Origin: Danxiaibacter sp048498555
GTDB taxonomy: Bacteria; Bacteroidota; Bacteroidia; Chitinophagales; Chitinophagaceae
Direction: 5' to 3'
NCBI GenBank assembly: GCA_048498555.1
Contig: JBEHXT010000012.1
Coordinates: forward strand, 62,001 to 126,000
Length of the DNA stretch: 64,000 nt
Shown piece after piece: positions 9,558 through 16,979 of this stretch. A program made the translations under genes and the position numbers. The notes under the pieces are model-generated. The model worked only from the letters and a program-made list of their open reading frames with translations, made no database searches and had not been told where the DNA came from. How positions within the stretch are numbered: position 1 is the stretch's first letter; every line of letters begins with the position of its first letter.

Positions 9558-10814
9558 CTATGGTAATGCCTTAAAGTCAATCACCGGCTGCTTGCCTGTA
9601 GCCTTCCGTTCAAACACACTATTGATTGGCGCGTATGTTTTAAAGAATCCACAATTCGTCATGTAGAAAGCCCCATTTTCTTCGCCGCCCGCGTAGTCAT
9701 ATCGTGCACCTTTTCTTGCCGTAGCGTCTGCCGTAAAACGGGCTTTCGTCAACTCAGTCCAGCTTCCATTCGTATCCATCGCCCATTGATTACTGGTAAA
9801 CACCTTACGGTTATGTGCACCCATTTCCGGGTTGAAATTTTCCAGGAATGAATGCGCGTGTTTGTAATAAGTATTTGTCTGTGGCCGCGAAAATGAAGCA
9901 ACCAACATCCATTTATTTTGCTCTGGAGCAAAGAAGTAAGATGTATATTCAGTCCGCCCTTTGCCATCAGGTTTCACATGCGTTAAAAACTTGTAAGTGG
10001 TTCCTGCTTTCCAGTTATAACGAAGATAGCTTTGTCCACCAGACCCTTCATTACCAAACTCGCCTATATGAACACCTTCGCCCTGTTTCAACAATTTTAT
10101 CCTTGCAGAATCAGGAATACTTTTAGGATCATCTGTTTTAAACGGGCTCCAAACTGAAAACAAAATTCTTCTTTCAGTTGGAGAATTCACCTGTATTCCA
10201 AAATACCCTTCACCAAAACCATTGCTCATAAAATAAGAGCCCAGTGGATCAGAACCAACCGGAATTGTCAATTCATTATAAAACCATTCAAACTGTTTGT
10301 CTTCAGGCAATAAATAATTGAGGTGTACAGATGGTCCTCTTCTGCCCCAATAAAATTCATCTCTCACAAAATCCACTTTCCCTTCAGTTGCAGGGCCGCT
10401 TATAATTAATTCCGAAATATCCGGAGCTACGTTATCTAACGATTCCAAAGCAATGGCAACATAGCCGGTATCGGTTACGTTATACTGCAAACCATCGTAC
10501 ACTTTCCAATCCTTATCAGTTACATGCACCGAAGCCTTTGATGGGCCTGCAGACATGCCCACTTTGCTATCAGCGTTGCTCTTCGCTTTGATATCAATTT
10601 TCAAATTGCCTGTTTTATTCACCCTCACATAAACAGTCGGATGAATGCTGTTATCGCTCCAATTGGAAATACCGTTTTCATCCAGCTTTATCTTTCTGCT
10701 TCCTTTGTCAAAAAAGGTATTTCCACCCAATGGAACATGAACAGCGGCTTCCTGTGCATTTATTGCTGTATGGGCCATTAACACAGCTGCGAGGCTGCAA
10801 ATGATTCTTCTCAT
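9558..10814 (-). CDS. Secreted DUF5077-DUF3472 protein
   Basis: A 418-residue secreted protein (signal peptide ending AINAQ). Residues about 22-140 match DUF5077, a jelly-roll-like N-terminal module (GISNWSDNSIHPTVYVRVN, then YVAIALESLD). Residues about 155-395 match DUF3472 (YFMSNGFGEGYFGIQVNS, RILFSVWSPF, FGNEGSGGQSY, TYKFLTHVKPDG, HSFLENFNPEMG). The domain order is the usual one for the family. The activity is unproven; it is thought to act on or bind glycans outside the cell. It follows the GH109-type gene on the same strand, but a terminator lies between them, so co-transcription would need readthrough. It has its own terminator. Confidence 0.88.
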   Translation of the reverse strand: MRRIICSLAAVLMAHTAINAQEAAVHVPLGGNTFFDKGSRKIKLDENGISNWSDNSIHPTVYVRVNKTGNLKIDIKAKSNADSKVGMSAGPSKASVHVTDKDWKVYDGLQYNVTDTGYVAIALESLDNVAPDISELIISGPATEGKVDFVRDEFYWGRRGPSVHLNYLLPEDKQFEWFYNELTIPVGSDPLGSYFMSNGFGEGYFGIQVNSPTERRILFSVWSPFKTDDPKSIPDSARIKLLKQGEGVHIGEFGNEGSGGQSYLRYNWKAGTTYKFLTHVKPDGKGRTEYTSYFFAPEQNKWMLVASFSRPQTNTYYKHAHSFLENFNPEMGAHNRKVFTSNQWAMDTNGSWTELTKARFTADATARKGARYDYAGGEENGAFYMTNCGFFKTYAPINSVFERKATGKQPVIDFKALP

Positions 10815-10853
10815 ATAATGTAAAATGATGCTTGTGTTTTTAATACAGCAGGA

Positions 10854-10888
10854 TAAAAAAAGCCGGCGCTATACCTGCAACCGGCCTT
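10854..10888 (-). terminator. Terminator of the GH109-type gene
   Basis: On the - strand an 8-bp stem with one G-U pair (10881-10888 with 10859-10866), 14-base loop, followed by T residues. It lies 21 bases past the stop codon of the Gfo/Idh/MocA gene. Confidence 0.7.
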
Positions 10889-10908
10889 CTATAAAAATAA
10901 AGTAACGA

Positions 10909-12330
10909 TTAAGAATTAACGGTACGGACAGTTGTATTGGCGCCGCCTTCAAGCGTCAGATTTACAGGCTTGTTGCTTTTATATGCACCTCTTGTAAAGT
11001 CCGGCACGTCTACTGATTTAGATCTGTTGGCCACTGATTTTTCGCTCAGCGGAGAAACGCTGCTCCACAATGCGGCATCGTACACGTTTTGATCTAAAGG
11101 CAATCCGTTGCGCAGGCAATCGATCGTGCGCCAGTCCATAATAAAATCCATTCCACCATGGCCACCAACTTTCTTTGCTATGTCACCTACGTGTTTTACC
11201 AACGGTGTCTGGTATTTGTCATACAGGTCCTTCAGTTCACTGTCTTTTACCCACTCTTCACCAAGCGCGATGCGTTCTGGAGAAGGCCATTTGCTTGCCA
11301 TGCCTTTAGTGCCGGTTAACAAATGAATACGTGAATAAGGACGAGGAGAAGTAACATCATGCTGTAGCATAATAGTTTTACCATTCACTGTGCGAATGAT
11401 TGTAGTATTCATATTACCGCGATATGGCTTGCCTACAAATTGATTGTAGAAAGCATCTTTTTCAGCTCTTTTCTTTGCTTCCTCACCCATTAGAAAATCA
11501 TTGCCAGACATAGAAACCAGGTGGTCAAAATTGTCGCCCCTGTTTATATTCAAACATTGCGCAATTGGGCCGAGGCCGTGCGTTGGGTAGAGGTTACCAT
11601 TTCTTGTAGCATTCTCTTTTAAACGCCACATATCAGCATAACCATTCTTGTTAAAATTCAGATCTAACAGGTTATGCAGGTAAGCGCCTTCAGCATGTAT
11701 CACCTCACCAAACATACCGTTACGCGCCATGTTAAGCGTTAACTGTTCAAAGAAATCGTAGCAACAATTTTCAAGCATCATACAATGCTTTTTTGTTTTC
11801 TCTGAGGTTTCCACCAGCTGCCAGCATTCATCTAAGGTAACAGCCGCAGGAACTTCTGTGCAGGCATGTTTACCATTCTTCATTGCATATACAGCCATTG
11901 GGGTGTGATAATGCCAGGGCGTGCATATATAAACCAGGTCAATATCATTGCTTTCACATAAAGCCTTCCAGCCATCTTCGCCGGAGTATTCTTTTGCTTT
12001 AGGTATACCAGCTTTTTCCAGTATTTTCTGGGCTTTCGCAACGCGGTCAGGTTGCTTATCACACAATGCTTTTATTTCAACACCTTCTATATAAGACATT
12101 CTTTGTACAGCACCAGGCCCTCTCATTCCAAGGCCGATAATACCAATGCGGACTTTATCCAGTTTTGGAGCAGCATAGCCACTCATATTAAATTGTTGTT
12201 TCCCATTCTGAGGTGCTGCAGCCAAGTCGTCTGCAACGGTAGCGGATTTTCCAATGGAAGGCAAACCAACAGCAAGTACTCCTGAACCAAGAGTTATGTT
12301 GCGTAAAAAGTTTCTACGGTTAGATTTCAT
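10909..12330 (-). CDS. GH109-type alpha-N-acetylgalactosaminidase (Gfo/Idh/MocA fold)
   Basis: A 473-residue protein with a twin-arginine-like signal (RRNFLR at residues 5-10, then a hydrophobic stretch), suggesting export of the folded enzyme with cofactor bound. Residues 61-190 are the NAD-binding Rossmann fold (GLGMRG at 66-71; CTPWHYHTPMAVYAMKNGKH). The middle has the blocks distinctive of GH109 rather than ordinary oxidoreductases: EVPAAVTLDECWQLVETSEK, MMLENCCYDFFEQLTLNMAR, EGAYLHNLLDLNF, RNGNLYPTHGLGPIAQCLNI and GGMDFIMDWR. GH109 enzymes remove terminal alpha-GalNAc by an NAD-dependent redox elimination. Together with the M60 peptidase nearby this points to O-glycan removal. Assignment to GH109 is from remembered motifs; another Gfo/Idh/MocA subfamily is the alternative. 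Confidence 0.85.
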   Translation of the reverse strand: MKSNRRNFLRNITLGSGVLAVGLPSIGKSATVADDLAAAPQNGKQQFNMSGYAAPKLDKVRIGIIGLGMRGPGAVQRMSYIEGVEIKALCDKQPDRVAKAQKILEKAGIPKAKEYSGEDGWKALCESNDIDLVYICTPWHYHTPMAVYAMKNGKHACTEVPAAVTLDECWQLVETSEKTKKHCMMLENCCYDFFEQLTLNMARNGMFGEVIHAEGAYLHNLLDLNFNKNGYADMWRLKENATRNGNLYPTHGLGPIAQCLNINRGDNFDHLVSMSGNDFLMGEEAKKRAEKDAFYNQFVGKPYRGNMNTTIIRTVNGKTIMLQHDVTSPRPYSRIHLLTGTKGMASKWPSPERIALGEEWVKDSELKDLYDKYQTPLVKHVGDIAKKVGGHGGMDFIMDWRTIDCLRNGLPLDQNVYDAALWSSVSPLSEKSVANRSKSVDVPDFTRGAYKSNKPVNLTLEGGANTTVRTVNS

Positions 12331-12411
12331 TATTACTTTTTTTGGTGTGTACAGTAAAACGCTAAATTCCCGAATTAACCCGAATAAAAATCAGCCAAAA
12401 GCATATTAAGG

Positions 12412-12421
12412 CAAACGTTTG
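12412..12421. promoter_or_regulatory. Possible LacI-type operator half-site palindrome
   Basis: The palindrome CAAACGTTTG lies about 82 bases upstream of the GH109-type gene. Its CG-centred shape resembles LacI-family operators. No regulator gene is adjacent, so this is weak support. Confidence 0.25.
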
Positions 12422-12655
12422 TGTTGAGCCGTCAGCTTTCGGCTATTAGCAGTCAGCATTTGGCTTTTGGCTATTTGGTACCAGGCGTCGAACTTCTGGT
12501 ATAAGTCTCAGATTTCATGAGCAGATTGCATTTATTCGGGCGCCTTGCTTGTGTCAAATCGATATTTAGCATGCCAAACATATTCTCATATTCGGTCTGC
12601 CATTCGCACATCCTCACATTTCCCCATTCGCACATTCCCTCATTTTTCTTATTTT
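12422..12655. repeat. Degenerate intergenic arrays (AGC-TTTGGC and CATTCGCACATTT classes)
   Basis: 12428-12472 has loose repeats of the type GTCAGC-TTTGGCTATT. 12596-12645 has repeats of the type CATTCGCACATTYC, the complement of an array seen at 41274-41345 and similar to 61040-61102. An open frame on the - strand here is made of these repeats and is not a gene. Confidence 0.6.
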
Positions 12656-12661
12656 GCATCC

Positions 12662-12740
12662 GCTTTAGGGGTGTTCCGTTTACGGAACTGAGATAATACC
12701 CTTGGTACCTGATACGGTTGATACCGTCGTAGGAAAAAGC
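12662..12740 (+). promoter_or_regulatory. TPP (thiamine pyrophosphate) riboswitch
   Basis: All conserved parts of the THI element are visible: GGGGTG at 12668-12673, stem GTTCCG-TTTA-CGGAAC (12673-12688), CTGAGAT at 12688-12694, ATACCC, ACCTGATAC at 12707-12715, GATACCGTCGTAGGA, and a closing P1 stem GCTTT (12662-12666) with AAAGC (12736-12740). It senses thiamine pyrophosphate in the nascent mRNA and lowers expression of the genes behind it. The AAAGC strand could also pair with GCTTT at 12745-12749, a possible switch. A -7-like TATTTTG at 12650-12656 may be its promoter. Confidence 0.93.
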
Positions 12741-12800
12741 AAAGGCTTTCTATGCTCCTTTCTTGCGCGGCCATCCTCCTATTGCATCAAAACAAGTTTC

Positions 12801-13595
12801 ATGACAAAAGAATTATTATGGCAGCAGGTTGTGGCTGTAAAAGAAAAATCCCCGCTGGTACACAGCATCACTAACTATGTAGTAATGAATTTTAACGCTA
12901 ACGCGTTGTTGGCTGCAGGCGCGTCACCCATAATGGCTCATGCGGCTGAGGAGATGGATGATATGGTAAATATTTCCGGCGCGTTGGTAATTAACATCGG
13001 CACGCTAGACAGCACTTGGGTAAATAGCATGAAAATTGCTATTAAAGCAGCGAAGGCAAAAAACAAACCCTGGATACTGGACCCTGTAGGTGCAGGCGCT
13101 TCGGCCTACCGGAACCAGGTTATTACGGAACTGCTGGCAATACATGCCCCTGCTGTTATAAGGGGCAATGCTTCTGAAATACTTGCTGTTGCCAACGCAG
13201 AAAACAAAACCAAAGGCGTAGATAGCACGCATTCAAGCAACGATGCTATTGAAGCCGCCAAACAACTGAGCAACCATCATAAGTGTGTGGTTTGTATTTC
13301 CGGCGAAACGGACTATGTTATCAGCAATGGTACAGTCACCGGGTTAAAGAACGGACATTCGCTCATGACCTTAGTAACAGGTATGGGCTGCACAGCGACT
13401 GCCCTCACCGGCGCATTTTGCGCCGTTCAGCCGGATGCTCATCTGGCCACATGCGCTGCGATGGCACTGATGGGGGTTGCAGGTGAAGTTGCGGCAAGGA
13501 ATACGGAAGGGCCGGCCACGTTGCAGGCGGGCTTCCTTGACTTGCTTTATAAAATGGATGCAACAACTTTTACGGAAACTGTACACATTGTTTAA
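12801..13595 (+). CDS. thiM: Hydroxyethylthiazole kinase
   Basis: ThiM phosphorylates 4-methyl-5-(2-hydroxyethyl)thiazole with ATP, salvaging the thiazole half of thiamine. The protein is 264 residues from the ATG at 12801 (MTKELLWQQ). A longer open frame from 12702 runs through the end of the riboswitch and must not be used. Family marks are SPLVHSITNYVVMNFNANAL near the N terminus, AAGASPIMAHAAEEM, ALVINIGTL, WILDPVGAGA, IRGNASEI and the catalytic-site motif VTGMGCTATALTGAF with Cys at about residue 197. It is the first gene after the TPP riboswitch and is followed after 48 bases by thiE, so the riboswitch most likely controls the whole group. Confidence 0.95.
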   Translation: MTKELLWQQVVAVKEKSPLVHSITNYVVMNFNANALLAAGASPIMAHAAEEMDDMVNISGALVINIGTLDSTWVNSMKIAIKAAKAKNKPWILDPVGAGASAYRNQVITELLAIHAPAVIRGNASEILAVANAENKTKGVDSTHSSNDAIEAAKQLSNHHKCVVCISGETDYVISNGTVTGLKNGHSLMTLVTGMGCTATALTGAFCAVQPDAHLATCAAMALMGVAGEVAARNTEGPATLQAGFLDLLYKMDATTFTETVHIV

Positions 13596-13643
13596 CAATG
13601 ATGATATTGATTGAGGCAATGAACGGACTATTAAACAAATAAT

Positions 13644-14279
13644 ATGGCATTTCCACACAGGCTTTACCTGGTTACAAATGAGCTTGCATGTAAAGGCAAA
13701 AAATTACTCGACGTTGTTGCGGCGGCAGTCAAAGGCGGCGTTGATATTGTGCAATTCAGGGATAAGCATACTACCGAAGAATTGTTCACCACCACTGCAA
13801 CTGAACTGCAATACATGCTTTCAAAATACAACATTCCCCTGATCATAAACGATCGCTGGCAAGTTGCCCAATACATTAATGCATATGGTGTTCATGTGGG
13901 CAACAGCGACCTTTCACCCACAGCAATAAAGAGCGCATGGCCGCAATGTAATTGCCTTGGTTATTCGATCGAATACGAAGAGCAGCTAAACAATTCGGAA
14001 ATATTGCATTCTGACTATCTTGGCATAAGCCCCGTTTTTAATACTTCTACAAAAGTAGATACGGTAAGGGAATGGGGACTTGACGGCATTAAATGGATGC
14101 GCAAAGCAACTACCAAACCCATTGTGGCCATTGGCAACATCAACATTACCAACGTGGCGGATGTTATTAAAGCAGGAGCAACCTGTGTTGCAGTAGTATC
14201 GGCTATCTGCAGCGCGGAAGATCCCGAAAGGGCTGCAGCCATGTTGCGTAATGAAATTGAAAAAAACAGCAGATCATGA
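13644..14279 (+). CDS. thiE: Thiamine phosphate synthase
   Basis: ThiE joins hydroxymethylpyrimidine diphosphate (made by ThiD) and thiazole phosphate (made by ThiM) to give thiamine phosphate. The 211-residue protein is a TIM barrel with the expected blocks: LYLVTNE at the N terminus, VDIVQFRDKH, IPLIINDRWQVA, GVHVGNSDLSP, DYLGISPVF, and IVAIGNINITNV near the phosphate site. QFRDKH replaces the more usual QLREK-like motif but keeps the basic residue. The stop codon overlaps the thiD start by four bases (ATGA), showing translational coupling. No thiC or thiG is in the window, so this block is the salvage/condensation branch. Confidence 0.93.
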   Translation: MAFPHRLYLVTNELACKGKKLLDVVAAAVKGGVDIVQFRDKHTTEELFTTTATELQYMLSKYNIPLIINDRWQVAQYINAYGVHVGNSDLSPTAIKSAWPQCNCLGYSIEYEEQLNNSEILHSDYLGISPVFNTSTKVDTVREWGLDGIKWMRKATTKPIVAIGNINITNVADVIKAGATCVAVVSAICSAEDPERAAAMLRNEIEKNSRS

Positions 14280-15121
14280 CAGAGAAGACATTTACTTACG
14301 CGCCGGTAATGACGATTGCCGGCTCTGACAGCGGTGGCGGTGCGGGCGTACAGGCTGATCTTAAAACGTTCTCCGCACTAGGATGTTATGGCTGTAGCGC
14401 CATAACGGCAATTACCGTTCAAAATACCATTGGTGTTTCAGGCATACACAGCATTCCGGAAGAGATTGTTCGAGGACAGATCAATGCTGTAATTGATGAT
14501 ATTCGGCCTGCAGCCATTAAAATAGGCATGCTGCATACGTCTTCGTTGGTGATAGCGGTGGCCAGGACCTTGAAAAACTATCCCAATATACCCGTTGTTG
14601 TAGATCCCGTTATGATAGCAACCAGCGGCGATAAGCTTTCAACGGGAAATATATCTGACAGTTTAAGAGAACACCTGTTCCCGCTGGCGTCGGTTGTAAC
14701 ACCCAACCTTGATGAAGCATCTATCCTTACAGGCTTTTCTATCCACGATACGGAAACCATGCAACAGGCAGGTAAACAGATTTTACAGTCGGGATGTACT
14801 TCTGTTTTAATCAAAGGAGGGCATCTGAAAACGGATCAATTGTTTGATGTATGGATGCATAAAAAAGGGCAAAAAATTATTATTGAAGCACCTTACATTC
14901 CTACCAATAACACACATGGCACAGGATGCACTTTATCTTCAGCAATCGCGGCTTTTCTCGCAATGAAGAACTCCATACCAGAGTCCATTCAGCTTGCGCA
15001 TGATTATACCTATAATGCAATAGATCATGGCAAGGATGTCCTCACCGGGAAAGGCAACGGGCCACTCAATCATTTCTTCGCGCCAAAGGCGATGAGAAAA
15101 TATGTTCTTGGAGAGAAGTGA
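14276..15121 (+). CDS. thiD: Hydroxymethylpyrimidine/phosphomethylpyrimidine kinase
   Basis: ThiD phosphorylates hydroxymethylpyrimidine twice to the diphosphate used by ThiE. The 281-residue protein belongs to the PfkB/ribokinase superfamily: TIAGSDSGGGAGVQADLKTF near the N terminus, AITVQNTIGV, AIKIGMLHTSSL, PVVVDPVMIATSGDKL, VTPNLDEASILTG, VLIKGGHL, and the anion-hole motif NTHGTGCTLSSAIAAFLA near the C terminus. The start overlaps thiE by four bases. Downstream lies a 250-base spacer filled with degenerate repeats, then tenA. Confidence 0.95.
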   Translation: MTEKTFTYAPVMTIAGSDSGGGAGVQADLKTFSALGCYGCSAITAITVQNTIGVSGIHSIPEEIVRGQINAVIDDIRPAAIKIGMLHTSSLVIAVARTLKNYPNIPVVVDPVMIATSGDKLSTGNISDSLREHLFPLASVVTPNLDEASILTGFSIHDTETMQQAGKQILQSGCTSVLIKGGHLKTDQLFDVWMHKKGQKIIIEAPYIPTNNTHGTGCTLSSAIAAFLAMKNSIPESIQLAHDYTYNAIDHGKDVLTGKGNGPLNHFFAPKAMRKYVLGEK

Positions 15122-15330
15122 GGAGTGAGGCGAGAGGCGCAAGGTTATAGGTATCAGGTATCAGGAAAGAAGCGTAAAGAATAAATCAGCGAGTTTAAAA
15201 TTGCGGCAAACTTTTATTTTTTGTTTTTAATATCAAAGGTCATGTCGGATATTAAACATCGACATTAAATATTTTACATGCATCTCTGACCTTAAACCTC
15301 AGACCTTACACCTTACCCCCGATACCTAAT
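15118..15330. repeat. Inverted pair of degenerate AGGTATSAGG-class arrays
   Basis: The left arm (15118-15165) is made of purine-rich words such as GTGAGG, GCGAGAGG and GGTATCAGGTATCAGG. The right arm (15288-15330) holds the complementary pyrimidine words (ACCTTAAACCTCAGACCTTACACC). The arms could pair imperfectly across about 120 bases. No gene fits here. Confidence 0.7.
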
Positions 15331-15368
15331 CTCACCATTTAAAAACATTTAAACAGAATACATACACT

Positions 15369-16019
15369 ATGAATTGGAGCGAAAACTCATGGGCCAGCAT
15401 TGAACAGATCTATGGCAAAATACTTGACATGCCCTTTATTAATGAGTTGAAGGAAGGATCTTTAGCCAAAGAACGGTTCCGCTTTTACATGATGCAGGAT
15501 GCCCACTACCTGGCCGCATTCAGCAAGGTACTGGCCATTATTGCATCTAAATTACCGTCAACCGAATCGTTGGATTTCCTGCGCTTTGCGGAGGGTGCAG
15601 TAGTGGTAGAAAGGGCGCTTCATGAAAATTACTTTTCAGCCTGGCAAATTGATGAGCTGGCGGAGATTTCTCCAACCTGCCAACTGTACACAGATCATCT
15701 TTTCCGGCGTGTGTACCAGGACCCTGTTGAAGTGGCGATAGCGGCAGTACTTCCCTGCTTTTGGATCTATAAAAAAGTAGGAGATCACGTTTACGCCAAC
15801 CAGCAGAAAGAAAATAATTCGTATCAGCAGTGGATAGATACCTACGCCGGAGAAGAATTTGGCAACTCGGTAATCAGGGCCATTGATATCGCTGATCAAC
15901 AGGCATACAAACTGACAGAAACCCAGCAACAGCAAATGACTAACGCATTTATAAAAACATCAAAAATGGAATGGATGTTCTGGGATAGCGCGTATTCTAT
16001 GGAAAAATGGAAGGTTTAA
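15369..16019 (+). CDS. tenA: TenA family aminopyrimidine aminohydrolase / thiaminase II
   Basis: TenA proteins hydrolyse aminopyrimidine breakdown products of thiamine to hydroxymethylpyrimidine for re-use. The 216-residue all-helical protein keeps the catalytic set: Asp44 (MMQDAHYL), Cys130 in AVLPCFWIYKKVG, and the late Glu in KMEWMFWDSAY near residue 205. EGAVVVERALHENYF is the family block in the first half. It lies 247 bases behind thiD in the same direction; the product would be the substrate of ThiD, so function links it to the thi genes, though the repeat-filled gap leaves open whether the riboswitch also covers it. It could belong to the TenA subgroup acting on other amino compounds. 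Confidence 0.9.
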   Translation: MNWSENSWASIEQIYGKILDMPFINELKEGSLAKERFRFYMMQDAHYLAAFSKVLAIIASKLPSTESLDFLRFAEGAVVVERALHENYFSAWQIDELAEISPTCQLYTDHLFRRVYQDPVEVAIAAVLPCFWIYKKVGDHVYANQQKENNSYQQWIDTYAGEEFGNSVIRAIDIADQQAYKLTETQQQQMTNAFIKTSKMEWMFWDSAYSMEKWKV

Positions 16020-16277
16020 AGATGCTAAGAAAAGAGCAACGAAAAAGCAGTATTAAACGTATATTCATAGAGGTATGCAAGATGAATAATAAGGGCAACC
16101 TGTTTCATCAGCCTTCACCTGAACCGGACAATGGACAGCTGATTGTTGGCAACTGATGGTATTTTATTGTGTTTTCGAAAATTTTAACAGTCCGTCGCGA
16201 ACAAAAATGACAGTTCAATTATGCAGCAATCAATGTTCAACAAATTAAAATGAGATGTAAAAAGTATATCTAACTCA

Positions 16278-16306
16278 TTGTCAGGTGAATTTTTCGGTTA
16301 ACTTTG
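16278..16306 (+). promoter_or_regulatory. Bacteroidota-type sigma promoter
   Basis: TTG at 16278-16280 and TAACTTTG at 16299-16306, separated by 18 bases, fit the TTG/TAnnTTTG consensus. It lies 17 bases before the ATG at 16324 and supports that start. Confidence 0.6.
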
Positions 16307-16323
16307 TAAGAGCGAACGTTAAT

Positions 16324-16695
16324 ATGGCACATTTATTACACCGGAAACCATCTTTAACAAAAAAAGCCTTTTTGCTGGTCCTGCTCATGGCCGGTAGCTT
16401 GGCTATGTTTGCATCTGCAACAGGTTTCATGGCTGATGATAAAGAACCCAAAGTTGTTAAGTGCTACCCCAACCCTGCCGTTGCCTTCGTTAATTTTGAA
16501 TTCGACAAATCCGTAGAAAAAAACGCCACTCTCCAGATCTATAGCTTTACCGGCAAAAAAATGGCTGACATGCCTGTCTCTAACGCCAAGATCACCGTTC
16601 AGCTGGACGATTATTTTCGTGGTATCTACGTTTACCAGCTTCGCGACAGAACCGGCCGCATTATTGAAAGCGGAAAATTCCAGGTTACTAAGTAG
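16324..16695 (+). CDS. Small T9SS type A sorting-tail protein
   Basis: A 123-residue protein that is little more than a signal peptide (AFLLVLLMAGSLAMFASA) plus a Por-type C-terminal sorting domain: CYPNPAVAFVNFEF, ATLQIYSFTGKKM, VQLDDYFRGIYVYQLRDRTG, SGKFQVTK. Such tails direct proteins through the type IX secretion system and are normally attached to a large passenger, which is absent here. The open frame could start at a GTG 39 bases upstream, but the promoter at 16278-16306 favours 16324. It may be a stand-alone exported tail or the remnant of a larger gene; no upstream coding remnant is visible. Confidence 0.8.
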   Translation: MAHLLHRKPSLTKKAFLLVLLMAGSLAMFASATGFMADDKEPKVVKCYPNPAVAFVNFEFDKSVEKNATLQIYSFTGKKMADMPVSNAKITVQLDDYFRGIYVYQLRDRTGRIIESGKFQVTK

Positions 16696-16979
16696 TTTTA
16701 AGTTATAAGTTTTACGTTATACGTTTATTGCAGCGAAGGGCTGTTTACGCCTTGTGTTTGTTCTATGTGAATGTTATGCAACGAACTGCTGGTCTGCATT
16801 ACGATAAAACTATAATTTATCAACGTGTCACTTTCAACGTATACGTCACGTTCGTTTTTATCAACGTAAAACTATAACTTACAACTTCCCTCTGCTTCGA
16901 TCAAGGTACAACGTAAAACTTATAACCTACAACTCCTCCGCATTAATGAACGTACAACGTATAACTTACAACGTATCAC
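16696..16979. repeat. Inverted ACGTTATAAGTT-class repeat arrays between convergent genes
   Basis: The spacer is almost wholly made of words such as AAGTTATAAGTTTTACG and their complements. A perfect 17-bp inverted repeat joins 16702-16718 with 16910-16926. The right side holds at least two diverged longer units (about 45-60 bases) that end in a conserved piece related to ACGTTTATTGAAGCGGAG, also found at 21500-21525. No gene is supported. Confidence 0.75.

Noticed and set aside
9261..9566. A 101-residue open frame in the spacer
   Set aside because: It runs over hairpins and the terminator of the DUF5077-DUF3472 gene and has biased, family-free sequence.
12702..12800. Longer thiM start at 12702
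   Set aside because: It would translate the 3' half of the TPP riboswitch; the family N terminus begins at 12801.
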